Shown here: positions 9,753-19,588 of the stretch, piece after piece
How the letters are laid out: every line of letters starts with the position of its first letter
Position numbering within the stretch: position 1 is the first letter of the stretch
NCBI GenBank assembly: GCA_010093605.1
Contig: MU004197.1
Coordinates: 806,001 to 870,000 of the forward strand
DNA: 64,000 nt
Direction: 5' to 3'
Source of the DNA: Lophium mytilinum
Lineage: Eukaryota; Ascomycota; Dothideomycetes; Mytilinidiales; Mytilinidiaceae
Translations under genes and position numbers: made by a program
The notes under the pieces: model-generated
The model's input: only the letters and a program-made list of their open reading frames with translations
Database searches by the model: none
What the model was told of the DNA's origin: nothing

Positions 9753-9884
9753 CGACACCTCTGGGGATCGAACCCAGGCTCCCTGAGGATTGTTAGTGAC
9801 CTGATTGGACATCAAGATTTGGGGAAGCCGTACCGAAGGAACGGGCTTAGCAGGCCCGCGCGTTAACCACTCCGCCAAAGTGCC
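9753..9884 (-). tRNA. tRNA-Ser(GCT) with a 51-nt intron-like insert in the variable arm
   Basis: Read from 9884 down to 9753. The acceptor stem pairs GGCACTT with AGGTGTC over seven positions (including G-U pairs), with discriminator G. The D arm is GCG/CGC, the anticodon stem CGGGC/GCCCG encloses loop CTGCTAA (anticodon GCT, serine), and the T arm is CTGGG/CCCAG with loop TTCGATC. Internal promoter boxes A (TGGCGGAGTGG) and B (GGTTCGATCCC) are intact. The gene is 132 nt instead of about 82. The excess is a 51-nt block (minus strand, 9832-9782) that begins GTACGG, contains CACTAACA and ends TCCTCAG. Removing it leaves an 81-nt tRNA whose variable arm is TTCC-TTCG-GGAG, a four-pair stem with a UUCG loop. 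There is no intron at the canonical position after base 37. The identity of the tRNA is secure; how the insert is removed, if it is, is unknown. Confidence 0.88.
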
Positions 9885-10473
9885 TGTTTGATGGACGGTA
9901 GCGGAAAATGTTGCAATATATAGTTTATTCAGAAGAGCTAATAGGCGAGATTTGACATCGGCTGCGGGCAAAGGCTTGGCAAGCATGCATGACCTCGGGA
10001 TTACAACTCCACCATCACAACTTGTTACCTGGAAACTGCACATTTCACGCGAGCAAAGGGCCCCGGATAGATGCCGGCTTATTCTGAGTCACGCAAAACC
10101 CTTGTTCAATATTACTGTTATCGAAAATCGGTCCTCCTACATTCCCACTGTTACTAATTATAGGACTAGGGGTGCGTTCAACGAATATTCGACACTTCAC
10201 GTAACATTCGCATAGAAAAGCCTTTGGTTTACTCTCGACAGTCTTTCGCTAAGCCCTCTGGTGCCAAATGCCGGTTTAATTGACGATATGGTAGTGTTGT
10301 TTGCTTCCTTTCGATGGTAAATTTCACGAGCGCAAGGGTATTCATCAGACCAAACACTTCCATTAACATTAGGGTATCAGAATTACTTTCACGTATATAC
10401 ACATCGCAGCTTGAAAACAGACAGCCAACCCCATCTTTCAGATTCCCATCACATCGCCGCCCATTCAAAGTTC
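9885..10473. other. Intergenic stretch without a gene
   Basis: Lies between the 5' end of tRNA-Ser and the 3' end of the secreted-protein gene. Several short frames exist but none shows domain content or splice structure. I see nothing specific here. Confidence 0.35.
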
Positions 10474-11367
10474 TCATGAGACCGGCATAAGCTTGATGCT
10501 ATCAACCCAAATCTCCTTCGTTCCCGTATTAGCCTGGGCTACATTGCTGAACTGGATTTGAAGAACACCATAGGTAGATGTGAGTTCCGTAGCCGGGATA
10601 ACAATATTCTGATCCGCCGTAAACGTCGTCCAATCAGAAGAAGCAACATTCTTCGAATACATGATAACGTTGTAGCCCTTAGTACCGATGTCCACCGTCG
10701 CCGAGACGTAGAAAGCCAGCGCAGTCGATGCGGCCGAGTTGCGGCGAGCAGCTAGCGAGAGGCGGTATGTGGTGCCCGGGCAGACGGAAATGCCTTGGGT
10801 GATGTATGAGATGGCATTCGCGTCCGTTTGCTGCACGCTGATGACATAGTTGCCGTCGGCGGGACCGGGCGCAACGGTTCCGCCTCCTGCGCCGGGGCCC
10901 TTGAGCACGGTGTTGTCAGAGGAGCGGCCGGGGACGACGATCCAAGGAGCCAGGTAGCCGCAGCACTGGTTTTCGAAGTCGCCGTTGACAACGGCGTTGG
11001 CGGTGTGATTGCAGGTGGAGGAGGGCTGCACAATCTTGCCATCACAGGTGCCAGTTTCTATGCCAGTGATGCCGCCGACGGTGCCTTGCTTAAGGTAGCA
11101 TGTGCCCCCTGAGGTGTAGGATACGTCGGTGCAACCAGTGGTTGTCGCACAGCTGGTCATGCAGTCGATGAATGAGCCACCGAAGAGAGGATCGCCGAGG
11201 TTATTGTTGGATCGGAGTGCGTCCGCTTCGACGGCGAACAGCTTGCCGCCGGCCGTATAGGTGCTGCCACTGTCGATGCCGGCGCAGTTGGTAGCGCGTT
11301 TCGCAACAGAAAGAGCTGTGATGGGGGCAAGGAGCTGCGCAATGGCAAGAGACAATAAGATTAACAT
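10474..11367 (-). CDS. Secreted cysteine-containing protein with carbohydrate-binding-like C-terminal half
   Basis: Single-exon gene, 297 residues from the ATG at 11367; the frame is open further upstream, but this start gives a clean signal peptide (MLILLSLAIAQLLAPITALS) followed by a Lys-Arg site (VAKRATN) that fits Kex2 processing. Residues about 25-115 contain spaced cysteines (DCMTSCATTTGC, GTCYLKQGT) resembling a PAN/apple-type module. After PSSTCN the C-terminal 160 residues start VNGDFENQ and end EIWVDSIKLMPV. This is the pattern of galactose-binding-like or CBM-type beta-sandwich domains found in fungal secreted proteins, including N-glycosylation sequons such as CNHT. It is probably an extracellular or cell-wall protein. 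The ligand is unknown, and the domain assignment is by pattern only. Confidence 0.75.
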   Translation of the reverse strand: MLILLSLAIAQLLAPITALSVAKRATNCAGIDSGSTYTAGGKLFAVEADALRSNNNLGDPLFGGSFIDCMTSCATTTGCTDVSYTSGGTCYLKQGTVGGITGIETGTCDGKIVQPSSTCNHTANAVVNGDFENQCCGYLAPWIVVPGRSSDNTVLKGPGAGGGTVAPGPADGNYVISVQQTDANAISYITQGISVCPGTTYRLSLAARRNSAASTALAFYVSATVDIGTKGYNVIMYSKNVASSDWTTFTADQNIVIPATELTSTYGVLQIQFSNVAQANTGTKEIWVDSIKLMPVS

Positions 11368-12118
11368 CGTATCAGATTTGTCCGAGTGAAAGAAAATAAG
11401 TAGCGAAAAGGATAAATAAGACGAAGAGAAACAGGAACTGTAGATACTAATGATAAGGAGAAGCACTCTTGTTCATGGGCGAAGGCCACTATTTAAACAT
11501 TCGCAGGCCGGTTCGACCGGACATGGGCTACAAGGAAAGCAACCAAAGATTCCTTCTTTAGTGTTGACGGCGCCACATGAATCGATAATTTCGGCTTCAT
11601 CCTCGCAAGTGCCCTTATAGGCCTGGCTGATACTGGTGCATTTTTCTAGAAGAAGACGACGGACGAGTCTCGGAAGGATCGGCACTCTTATTGACAATGG
11701 AGGAAGCACGGATCCGGCGTACTTTCATAGCAGTACCCCTATACCAAGGCGCCTCGCCAGGACTATCGTGAGTTTAGTGTAAGCCACCTGCGCTAAAAGC
11801 CGGCAGTGGCTGACTGAGAACGCCTCCCTCTGTTGTACTTTTTCCGCAGGAGATGTAATCTTGACTAATTTGATTATCGCGTTCAATTCACGCTATCGAG
11901 ATTGTCGGTGTAGAGTTCTTAGTTGGGGGATAGAGAAGAAGTTGATTTAATCGAAAGCCGCATTAAAGGAAAGATGGGTGTTGTCGGTGTTGAAAATTTG
12001 ACGCGTCGGGATAGGCGAGTTTGTGGCGTTCAGCCAGAACGGCGTGCGGGCTGGCAGCCTCTTTAAGCTAGAAGAAGCTTGACACGGCCTGATCGAGATG
12101 CCCATGACTCCAATAGGA
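11368..12118. other. Upstream region of secreted-protein gene
   Basis: Contains the AT-rich leader (11368-11470) of the secreted-protein gene and then sequence up to the target-site copy of the MITE at 12119. A cysteine-containing frame at 11473-11709 lacks an ATG and is not called. Nothing else is recognised. Confidence 0.35.
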
Positions 12119-12129
12119 ATTTCCATGCG

Positions 12130-12270
12130 ACAATAGTCTATGATGCTGGTAAATATACCCTGTATAGTCTTTAATGCTTGCAAAACGCCACCGGGGCTGC
12201 ACTAAGCTAAAACAGCTGTAGCTTCGAGCGACCCTTGCCTATGCAGCGTTTTGCAGGCGTGCACAACTCA
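12130..12270 (+). repeat. Left terminal inverted repeat of the MITE
   Basis: Pairs as an inverted repeat with 12571-12710; shared words include AAATATACCCTGTATAGTCT and GCAAAACGCCACCGGGGCTG. Confidence 0.85.
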
Positions 12271-12570
12271 CGTAGAGGTACCCGTGAGGTGCAAGATGGA
12301 GGAAAAGAGGGTGGGTGATGATAGAAGATAAGGGGGCAGCCCTGTGCCCGGCACGTGCTTATCTTGTTGGCAGAGCAACCACCCCTAAACATAACACTCT
12401 GCCGCCCCCTAACCCTCTTTATAGGCACACACGGAAGACATGCGACCGGGGAAACCAGCTGCTGCAAGGTGGAATTCCCCGTCCGCTTGTCGACAGCGTG
12501 TGCTTTTGACAATCACGGCTGATTCCCTTGATCACGTGGTTGCTAACCAGCTCTGCGCAGCTAAGCTGGG

Positions 12571-12710
12571 TGAGTTGTGCATGCTTGCAAAACGCTGCAT
12601 AGACAGGGGCGCTCGAAGCTACAGCTGTTTTAGCTTGGTGCAGCCCCGGTGGCGTTTTGCAAGCATTAAAGACTATACAGGGTATATTTACCAGCATTAT
12701 AGACTATTGT
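12571..12710 (-). repeat. Right terminal inverted repeat of the MITE
   Basis: Inverted copy of 12130-12270 with a handful of substitutions, several of them C/T or G/A transitions. Confidence 0.85.
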
Positions 12711-12847
12711 TGATTTCCATGCCGTCTGGGCTTTTTCAGATGCTAAAATTGTATTCCCCTACGAAGCCAGCATCAGAACCGAGCGCCAACAATGCAAAAC
12801 TCCAAATCATGCTCTGGACTCCCGATCTCCTGATCGAAGGTCTCTTT

Positions 12848-13394
12848 ATCGTAGCACTCCTCGGGCTCCATTCTTGTTCTCTTGACACCACTGTAAGGGG
12901 TGCCCCAGCTAGTTATTAGCTTCATTAAAAGGTAGTCTAATTTACACTNNNNNNNNNNNNNNNNNNNNNNNNNNNNNNNNNNNNNNNNNNNNNNNNNNNN
13001 NNNNNNNNNNNNNNNNNNNNNNNNNNNNNNNNNNNNNNNNNNNNNNNNNNNNNNNNNNNNNNNNNNNNNNNNNNNNNNAAAGGTAGTCTAATTTACACTA
13101 TATTAGCCTTTATATAATATTCTCCCCATACATACTAGGTATTAAGTTCCGGGTACACAGATATAGCACTCCTTAGGCTCCGTTCTTGCTCTCTTAATAC
13201 CACTATAAGGGGTGCCCCAGCTAGTTATTAGCTTTATTAAAAGGTAGTCTAATTTACACTGTGTTGGCTTTTACATCGTATTCTCCCTATGCAGTACTGG
13301 GTCTTAAGCTCCGGGCACACGGATATAGCACTCCTCAGGCTCCGTTCTTGCTCACTTGACACCACTGTAAGGGGTGCCCCAGCTACTTATTAGC
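12848..13394 (+). repeat. Tandem array of about 160-bp units related to the 227-bp MITE family, interrupted by the gap
   Basis: At least three unit copies are visible. The phrase GTGCCCCAGCTA recurs near 12900, 13213 and 13374, and AAAGGTAGTCTAATTTACAC recurs at 12928, 13079 and 13239, giving a period of about 160 bases between the last two. Differences between copies are mostly C-to-T and G-to-A transitions, as expected from repeat-induced point mutation. The unit aligns by eye with the interior of the TA-flanked MITEs at 47873 and 57529 (GGGCACA, GGCTCC, TTGCTCACT, ACACCACTGT, GGTAGTC in the same order). Confidence 0.78.
12949..13078. other. Assembly gap (130 N)
   Basis: Run of 130 undetermined bases placed inside a tandem array; the flanking sequences are two copies of the same repeat word, so the true array length is unknown. 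Confidence 0.99.
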
Positions 13395-14353
13395 AACAGG
13401 TCATTGAGAACGCAGACCAAGGCATATAGTAGGACTGCTGCAGATGCAACGACCGGCTCCTCATCCCCAAAGCCATCAGCCGGCCCGAAGGCGATTTCGA
13501 CTTCTGCCCCAAGGCATAGACTGTCCGGGCCACAAGGAGTTGAGCCCCAGGGAAGGCGTCCAACTTAGAGATGATGAGGGCAATCTCGAGAAAGACAAGC
13601 AGTACGTCGTGGGGCTCATTGGAAGGCCTAGATGCTGCCGTTCAGTGGCCCACCGACACGACCTAACTCCTGACATGATGGCGTTGACGAGGTGCTAGTA
13701 TGAGCCGGGGACAAAGGAAGGCCAGGACCTTAGAAAGAAATTCAGGAAATGGTTGGCTAAGCAGAAGCCGAAAGACTGACCCTCCTAAGCCCTTCTTTCT
13801 TGGCCTTTGGGATATTAATTTCTCTAGATGTTGATTAGGTATCTTTTCTTTCCTAATATATGGCTTTCTGGATTCTTTGGATGTTGATTAGGTATCTCTT
13901 TTTCCATAATTTATGGCTTTCTAGATCCCTTGGTCAGACCGTAGTTGCTCGGAGGTGCTAGACGCCTTAGATTTCCTTTGTTAGTTAGTAGTGCTTTCTT
14001 TTTTTCGGCTACGTTTGGAAGAACGGAAAAGACTACGCATCTCTATCACAGTATTCCGCTGTGTAAAGCTACTGTTTTAAAAAGATACGATATCTCATAG
14101 ATCTGAGAAACAATTGAATGTATATCATCGTGCTGGCAAGTGCCCCAATGGTGCCCATTGTTTTATTAGAAATAGAGCCAAGCAGACCCCTACGACTACA
14201 CGTGGAAAGAAAGTACAACCTAAAGAGGCGTACTACTATCCCTAGCCGAAGCAAGAGAAGTTGAGAAGAAAAGAAGTCGAAAACAATAATACTAGTAGAT
14301 GGGCGGCTCATACAAAATCTTCATATCTCCGCCTCACATCCTTCACAACTAAT
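13395..14353. other. Repeat-flanking region without a convincing gene
   Basis: Follows the tandem array. Frames at 13374-13698 are short, proline- and charge-rich and carry no recognisable domain; they could be remnants of a mobile element. A 53-bp tandem duplication lies at 13822-13922. Positions 14069-14350 are the 3' side of the carboxylesterase gene. Confidence 0.4.
13822..13922 (+). repeat. 53-bp period tandem duplication
   Basis: Two copies, starting near 13822 and 13875, share GATGTTGATTAGGTATCT followed by a pyrimidine run, TAATNTATGGCTTTCT and a short spacer. The sequence is AT-rich and has no coding role that I can see. Confidence 0.8.
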
Positions 14354-16184
14354 CTACGCAACACCTTCGTTAACGCTTGTACTCTCCCCCTCCTCTACCG
14401 CTTCCACATGGTTGCAAAACCACTGGTAGAAGGCTCCTTGCTCAATCTGCGTCGCCGTTCCGTTCGCGCCAAATGCCAAGACGTCGTCACTGCCCATGCC
14501 GTAGTGATTGAGCGGCCAGCCCATCTTAGGAAGGTTGGTGGCAGCATTGCTGGGGTCGGCGGCGAAGGCGAGGAGAAGGTCTTGCAAGGTGTTGGCGATC
14601 TGAATTTCCAAAGCCGTGGAGGGACCGAATAGGGAGAGCGTGTCGAAGTACACTGGCATGTTGGCTGTACGAAGTCTTGTCAGTACAGTTCTAATGGATA
14701 GAGGCAAGGTGGCAATGGGAGGCTTACATTGATGGTATGCACCCATCCACGGTAGGGGTGAAAGATTCGTAAAGTTGCCGGCCCACTCAAAGCGCCACGT
14801 AGCAACCCGCTCGTGATTGCGGAGTCTGTGATGATAATCAGCAAGGCGATTCGCCAAATGTATGATACCGAGTGCGAGGATAGACTGACTTGCTCATATC
14901 GCGCTGCGGGCACATGATACCAGCAAGGGTATCGATTTCCACCAAAGTCTGGTTGGGAGGCGCCGCGGTGGTGGTGCTATCAATAAGGGACTCGGCTTCG
15001 TTGCGGTTTGAGCCATAGATGGCTGGCTGTGAGGTACGGTATCAACTAGTGTTCGGCATACGCCAACGGCAACATGGACTTACAAGAGGTGCAAACTGCT
15101 TCGCAAGGGTGCGCTCAGTGTAGTTGGAGAAGTAGGTAATGTTGTCGGCAATTGGCTGGAAGTTCAAGCGAGTGTCTCTCGTTGCGCCAAAGCCTTTCAA
15201 CGCGGTCTCAATATCCTGCCATGATACACTGCGCATACAGGCGAGTTCGGCTGCAGGAGTCGTAGTTGTGCAGTTCAGCTTCTTCGCGAGGGAAGTGAAG
15301 TTGGAGCCGCTGTAATCTTGGGATCCCGAGGGAGTCATGGCGGAGCCGGAAGTAAGGATGATTCCCTTGGCAATTGGGTCTTCGGGATAGGCATAAGGCA
15401 TATAGTCGATGCTTTCGGCTCCAGCGGAATGGCCCAGCAGGGTAATTTTCTCAGCGTCACCTCCAAAGGCGGCAATGTTATCGCGCACCCACTCTACTGC
15501 AAGACGTTGGTCGAGCAAACCGGGATTCTGCTGTGACAGGGCGGGAGTGTCTGGGAAACCGAAGACGTTGACGCGCTACATTGATTAGCACACACATAAT
15601 GCCACAAACAGGTGCTCAAACAAGAACCATCAGGATGGTGATTAGAGGCTTGCAGAACTTACGTAGTTGATCTTGACCATGATGAAGTCCTGTTTCTTCT
15701 CAAGTAGAAACTTTGGGTCCGTATCCGGGACGTCGATCCCGCCGATGGTGAAGCCGCCTCCAAAGATCCAGACTATAACTGGCAACGGCTTTTTCGGTAG
15801 AGGCCCCGTAGGCTTGTAGACGCAGAGATACAGGCAGTCTTCACTAAAGTTCTCAACAGTGTTGTATTGAGGTAAATGAATGGAGAAGTAGTTTGGGGTC
15901 TGATCGAATTGAGGGCAAGACGGCGGAACCTCAGTCGCGTTGATGTAGTCATGATGGTATGGCTTTTGAGGGGGTGCAAATCGCAGGTCTCCCACAGGCG
16001 GCAGGGCGAAAGGGATGCTGCAGTATTGCTCGACGTGTGGGAAAGAACTGTTGATTGTTCCGTAAATTTCAGTAGAGCCGGCCTTGACCATAGGTTTATC
16101 CGGAGGGCATGATGGGCCTGGCAAAGCGGTGGCAGTCTGGCTGAGAGCCAAGACGAAGGAAGAAAGGAGAACTCGCGAAATCAT
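14354..16184 (-). CDS. Secreted type-B carboxylesterase/lipase
   Basis: Five exons on the minus strand: 16184-15663, 15575-15084, 15026-14890, 14825-14728 and 14664-14354; all phases agree and the product is 519 residues. The first residues, MISRVLLSSFVLALSQTATA, form a signal peptide. Family features: IPFALPPVGDLRFAPP near the N terminus, SEDCLYLCVY, the oxyanion-hole loop WIFGGGF, the nucleophile elbow GHSAGAES (the family consensus has GESAG), a GSNRNEAES segment carrying the acidic residue, and the catalytic His in GAYHQSNMP, which is restored only after splicing exons 4 and 5. Such alpha/beta hydrolases cleave carboxylic esters outside the cell. Several N-glycosylation sequons are present. 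The substrate is unknown. The His for Glu change in the elbow and Phe for His in the oxyanion loop are deviations worth noting. Confidence 0.9.
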
Positions 16185-17393
16185 CTTGAAAGTAGGTATC
16201 GATGTGCTTCGGGGAATTGGATGGCTGCGAAAGAGCTGGCAACCGATCTTCTTATATGGTGAGCCTGGCAAGGTTGAGGTTCGTGAGATTGTCCGAAAGT
16301 AGCTCAGAGTGCGCGACTCTTCGCTATAAGGATCTTATCAGAGCCACAGGCTCCAATATGAGACGGCTCCCTCCTTGTGGAAATTGGACAGTTATGTCAT
16401 TGTGGGAGTCGCCGTCAGCCTCAGCCTAGCTTTTGCTGCGTTCTATGATCGAAACGTTTAGCGGCACGGTAAAGAGCAACCGTTGACGAGATTTTGAGCC
16501 CCAAAATTAGCAGCAGCAAATTCAGGGACAACGCATGCTGATCGAAAAGGCATAGCAGGCATAGAATGGCTGGAATACAGTTCGAATGTGGAAATGATGA
16601 TGAGGTATGATGTGTAAAGAGAGGCGTGGACACTGCGCCGCGAGCTACTTCCGTCTGGCGTGCATAAGGGCGAGAAGGGCTCATGAGAAGATTGGGGGGC
16701 AGAGACTGAGGTCAACTTAGTGCCTTACCTTTTACCAAGGAACCATGTGCCCTCGTAGGTTTTGCTATATTCGGCTAAGCGCGAGATCGGCCCGCGATGA
16801 ATCGATCCGTCGGCGCGGACGACCATCATCTCTGATTGGCTGTCCTGTCGTTCAATGCTCACAACTACTCTGCCTCCGCTAAAGGCTTCATTGTTCCGAA
16901 ACCGGGGAAGAGCAGACGCCGTCTCGTTAGTATGCACACGATTTGTTGGCGACGTCAAGAAGTGGACTTAATCCGTGGGGTAGATTCTAGTTGCCTAGTT
17001 GAAAGTCAACGGTTTCTAGTGGGCACTAAATCTGAGAGTACGCCGCAATAGCGAAGCAAACGCGAGCAAACTTTAGTGAGCAGACCTAAGGGAACTTGAG
17101 TCGGAACGGAGCCGGGGCCTGTGCCGAGCTCGACAACAACGGCGTAGCGTCACGTGAGTAATGACGGTTGAGAGTGTCAGATTGGGGTCCCGTAGCAGAG
17201 TAATTGCTTTACACCTATCCTTTGGGGCTAGAGAGCAAGGAAGCTGGTTGGAAGCTGAGCCAGGGCCTCAGCTACGGCGGCACAGGACTACTTGAGCAAA
17301 CATCTAGCAGCATATGAGTTTTTTTGGCTTATAATAACATATTAGATGCACAAGAACTTAAATCCCAGTCAAGCCTTAGGGGTACATACGTTT
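16185..17393. other. Intergenic region, no supported gene
   Basis: About 1.2 kb upstream of the carboxylesterase and downstream of the next minus-strand gene. A minus-strand frame at 16725-16958 lacks an ATG and any homology I recognise. The stretch 17300-17390 is AT-rich and probably contains polyadenylation signals. Confidence 0.35.
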
Positions 17394-18753
17394 CTACAAT
17401 CTGAAAATAGATCGAACTCTTGTAGCAACGCCACGATTCTTGCTGCGCGGCAACCGGCTAGCAGCACCTTTGCTCCGCACGACTCTTCTACTAACATCTG
17501 ATTTTAACAAAATGAAACTCTGGTCGTATATATATCCATTCGCATTACCACATCTCTCGAGGGCCGGTGCTACCGCAAGTTCAACTCGTCCTGGTTTTTC
17601 GAACTCCTCGTCGTCTATGTCTTCCATTTCCGAGTCGTAGAACATGTAACCATATTGCTGGTTGGCCTTACCACCAGTATATGTAACAAATCGATAGTCT
17701 GCCTGTTGCTTCTTGAACTTCAAGTCAAGTGCCACCGCAGCAGACACTATTGTTTTAAGATCTTCTTTCCCTGGACGAAGGCTCTGGGTAGCCCAAGGCC
17801 TCAACTTGCGACGAATGCGGCTCGCAAACTTGCCGATCCATTTCAAGATCGGCCCAGCATCAAAGCTTGGGCTCCATTTGCCGTTGACTTCCGGGACGAG
17901 TAGGTTTGCGGTAAGAGCTCTCCAATGGTGGTATTCTTCAGCGTCTTCCTCGTTCGTTACCCCTATCAGTGAAAATCAGTATCAGCTCATCCATTTCCAA
18001 GCCCTGGATCTTACCTTTTCGAATCGCCTCATTTAATGGGCGGAGTTTACGATCTCCTAGCTTACCAGCCCAGACGTAGCCACAGCCTTTATGGAAGCTA
18101 CTAAATATCCGGGCTTGTAACTTGCTCCATAAGTACGCTTGCACAAGGAGTGGCCGGTCCTGTGGATGCTTGAGATATGCGGCATAATTATCTGTAAGAT
18201 GGCCGAAAAGCTCTTTCGAGGAATACAATGCTGGTCGACTTTGGCGTTTTGCCGACGTTCCGCTGAAGTAGCGTTCTGACCATTGCCGTACCTCCCAGCG
18301 CAGTGTCTGCAGCTCTTCTACCAAGGCCCTGTCGTCTGGTCGGTAGTGGCCGTTTGATCGTGGCGATCCGTGCTTGGTGGTGGACATTCGAAGCTGTTGT
18401 CGAAGCTGGTCTCTTTCTCTCGTTACAGCTACGATGCGTTCCATCAGTTCGTCTTGGCTTGACCCAGGTTCGAACCTTGGTCTAGATGGCGATTTTGCTG
18501 GAACAGAGGGTGCGCCTGTCTTCGTGATGACTGGGACTCGCCCAGTCCCTGAGGACAATGACGACGACCCTGAGCCATTCAGACCCTCTTCGCCAGGCAC
18601 GTCCAATAACGGCCTGTTATTCCGCGCAGGTTTCGTCTGCCATGAAGAATGAAAGGCCTTAGGTATCAATATCTCCTCATCTGACCACTCGTTCTCGGAT
18701 TCTCGTAAAAGCGGTGGAGTTTCGGCCTCATGGACGACAAAGGGGTGCTCCAT
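17394..18753 (-). CDS. Conserved fungal protein of unknown function
   Basis: Two exons, 18753-18015 and 17962-17394, joined in phase 1 across a 52-bp intron (GTAAGA donor, TAG acceptor); 435 residues from the first in-frame ATG at 18753. The frame is open for about 90 bases upstream without an ATG, so a short upstream exon is possible. The N-terminal third is disordered and Ser/Pro-rich. Near residues 135-150 a short coiled coil (ERIVAVTRERDQLRQQLR) is followed by LQTLRWEVRQWSERYF and a Leu/Trp-rich helical segment typical of a family widespread in filamentous ascomycetes and annotated only as hypothetical. The C-terminal half is basic. No enzyme motif, signal peptide or membrane helix is present. 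I do not assign a function. Confidence 0.75.
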
Positions 18754-19588
18754 CGAAGAGCTGAGAACTTCAGCTGAGGGACAGGATAGTTTGAGGGCGG
18801 AAATAGTCGAGTCGCGGACGTCTGTGGGCCTGTTAAACAATGAGGCATGATGTCGAGAAGCACTACCAACCTGTACTGCCCTCCGTGGTCATGTCACCTT
18901 CGGGCGCATTGCACTGGGCCAGACGGCCGAGCCGGTTCCAACTTCTCAGCTTATCTTCGGGCCCAAGGCTGAGCTGTGGTTCGCGATCCTTTGGTGCTGG
19001 CTAGTGGGGATGGGTCGCAGTGCTGTGTGAGGATTTAAACGTTGAGGGAGCAAACAGCTTGCCCACCGCAGGGCGACGCTTTCCCCATCGTGAGAAACAG
19101 AGGTGGCCAATCCTGCTCCTTGCCCTGAGCCCGTATCTAGCTGCACGAGAGATGGCGGTTATGCAGCCAGTCAAGTCAGGCCCTGGATGAGGGGGCGGTT
19201 TGCCAAGACGCGTGATGCATTAGACACCTGGGGTCCACTTGCTGCAGACCCATGCGTAGTTCGCCTGTGAAGCCTGACCCGCAGGTGTTTCGGCCTTGTT
19301 CTTCAATACGATACATGTCTAGGTTTCTATTTCGAGAGGTAAACTTTGGCTCGCAAACGATCACTACTTGTGCATTAATCTTATCAATTCGCTCACATCT
19401 GAACATATGTGTCACATGGTGCTTTCCCAGGTCAATCAGGCATATATGTTTATTCAACTCTCTTCACTGTTCTTAATAGTGACGACGAATTGATTGAAGA
19501 CGAAAAGGCCCAAGTTCGCCGTCAACGCCAGTCTCCTTGCTCGTTATATGCGGACTAGATTAGACTGCTAGCATCCTCTCTCAAAGGC
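18754..19588. other. Intergenic stretch
   Basis: Between the 5' side of the uncharacterised minus-strand gene and the 3' end of the second UCH gene. Frames are short and uninformative; I see no RNA gene or repeat. Confidence 0.35.

Larger units (their letters stand above)
12129..12712. mobile_element. Mutator-like MITE with long terminal inverted repeats
   Basis: A 584-bp element whose two ends are inverted copies of each other: 12130-12270 on the left and 12571-12710 on the right, about 140 bases with roughly 90 percent or more identity by eye, including the word ACAATAGTCTAT at both tips. The interior of about 300 bases has no coding capacity. The sequence ATTTCCATGC occurs directly at both borders (12119-12128 and 12713-12722), a 10-bp target-site duplication. 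Long inverted repeats with 9-10 bp duplications are typical of Mutator-like elements, so this is a non-autonomous member of that superfamily. No transposase is present in the window. Confidence 0.82.

Noticed and set aside
9606-10043. Long minus-strand open frame running through the tRNA-Ser gene
   Set aside because: It is created by the tRNA and its flanks, and has no domain or splice evidence.
11473-11709. Cysteine-rich 78-codon frame, possible small secreted protein
   Set aside because: No ATG start and no signal peptide; the cysteines alone are not enough.
12315-12919. Open frames inside and beside the MITE
   Set aside because: They read the inverted-repeat arms and spacer; none resembles a transposase.
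13444-13698. 84-codon frame suggesting a retroelement remnant
   Set aside because: No recognisable gag, pol or transposase motif; left as unassigned repeat-flanking DNA.
16725-16958. Minus-strand frame ending KTYEGTWFLGKR
   Set aside because: Begins at a non-ATG codon, has no homology that I recognise and no splice partner.
18840-18895. Extra 5' exon for the 17394-18753 gene starting MTTEG
   Set aside because: The only phase-compatible intron would be 37 nt, below the usual minimum; first in-frame ATG used.
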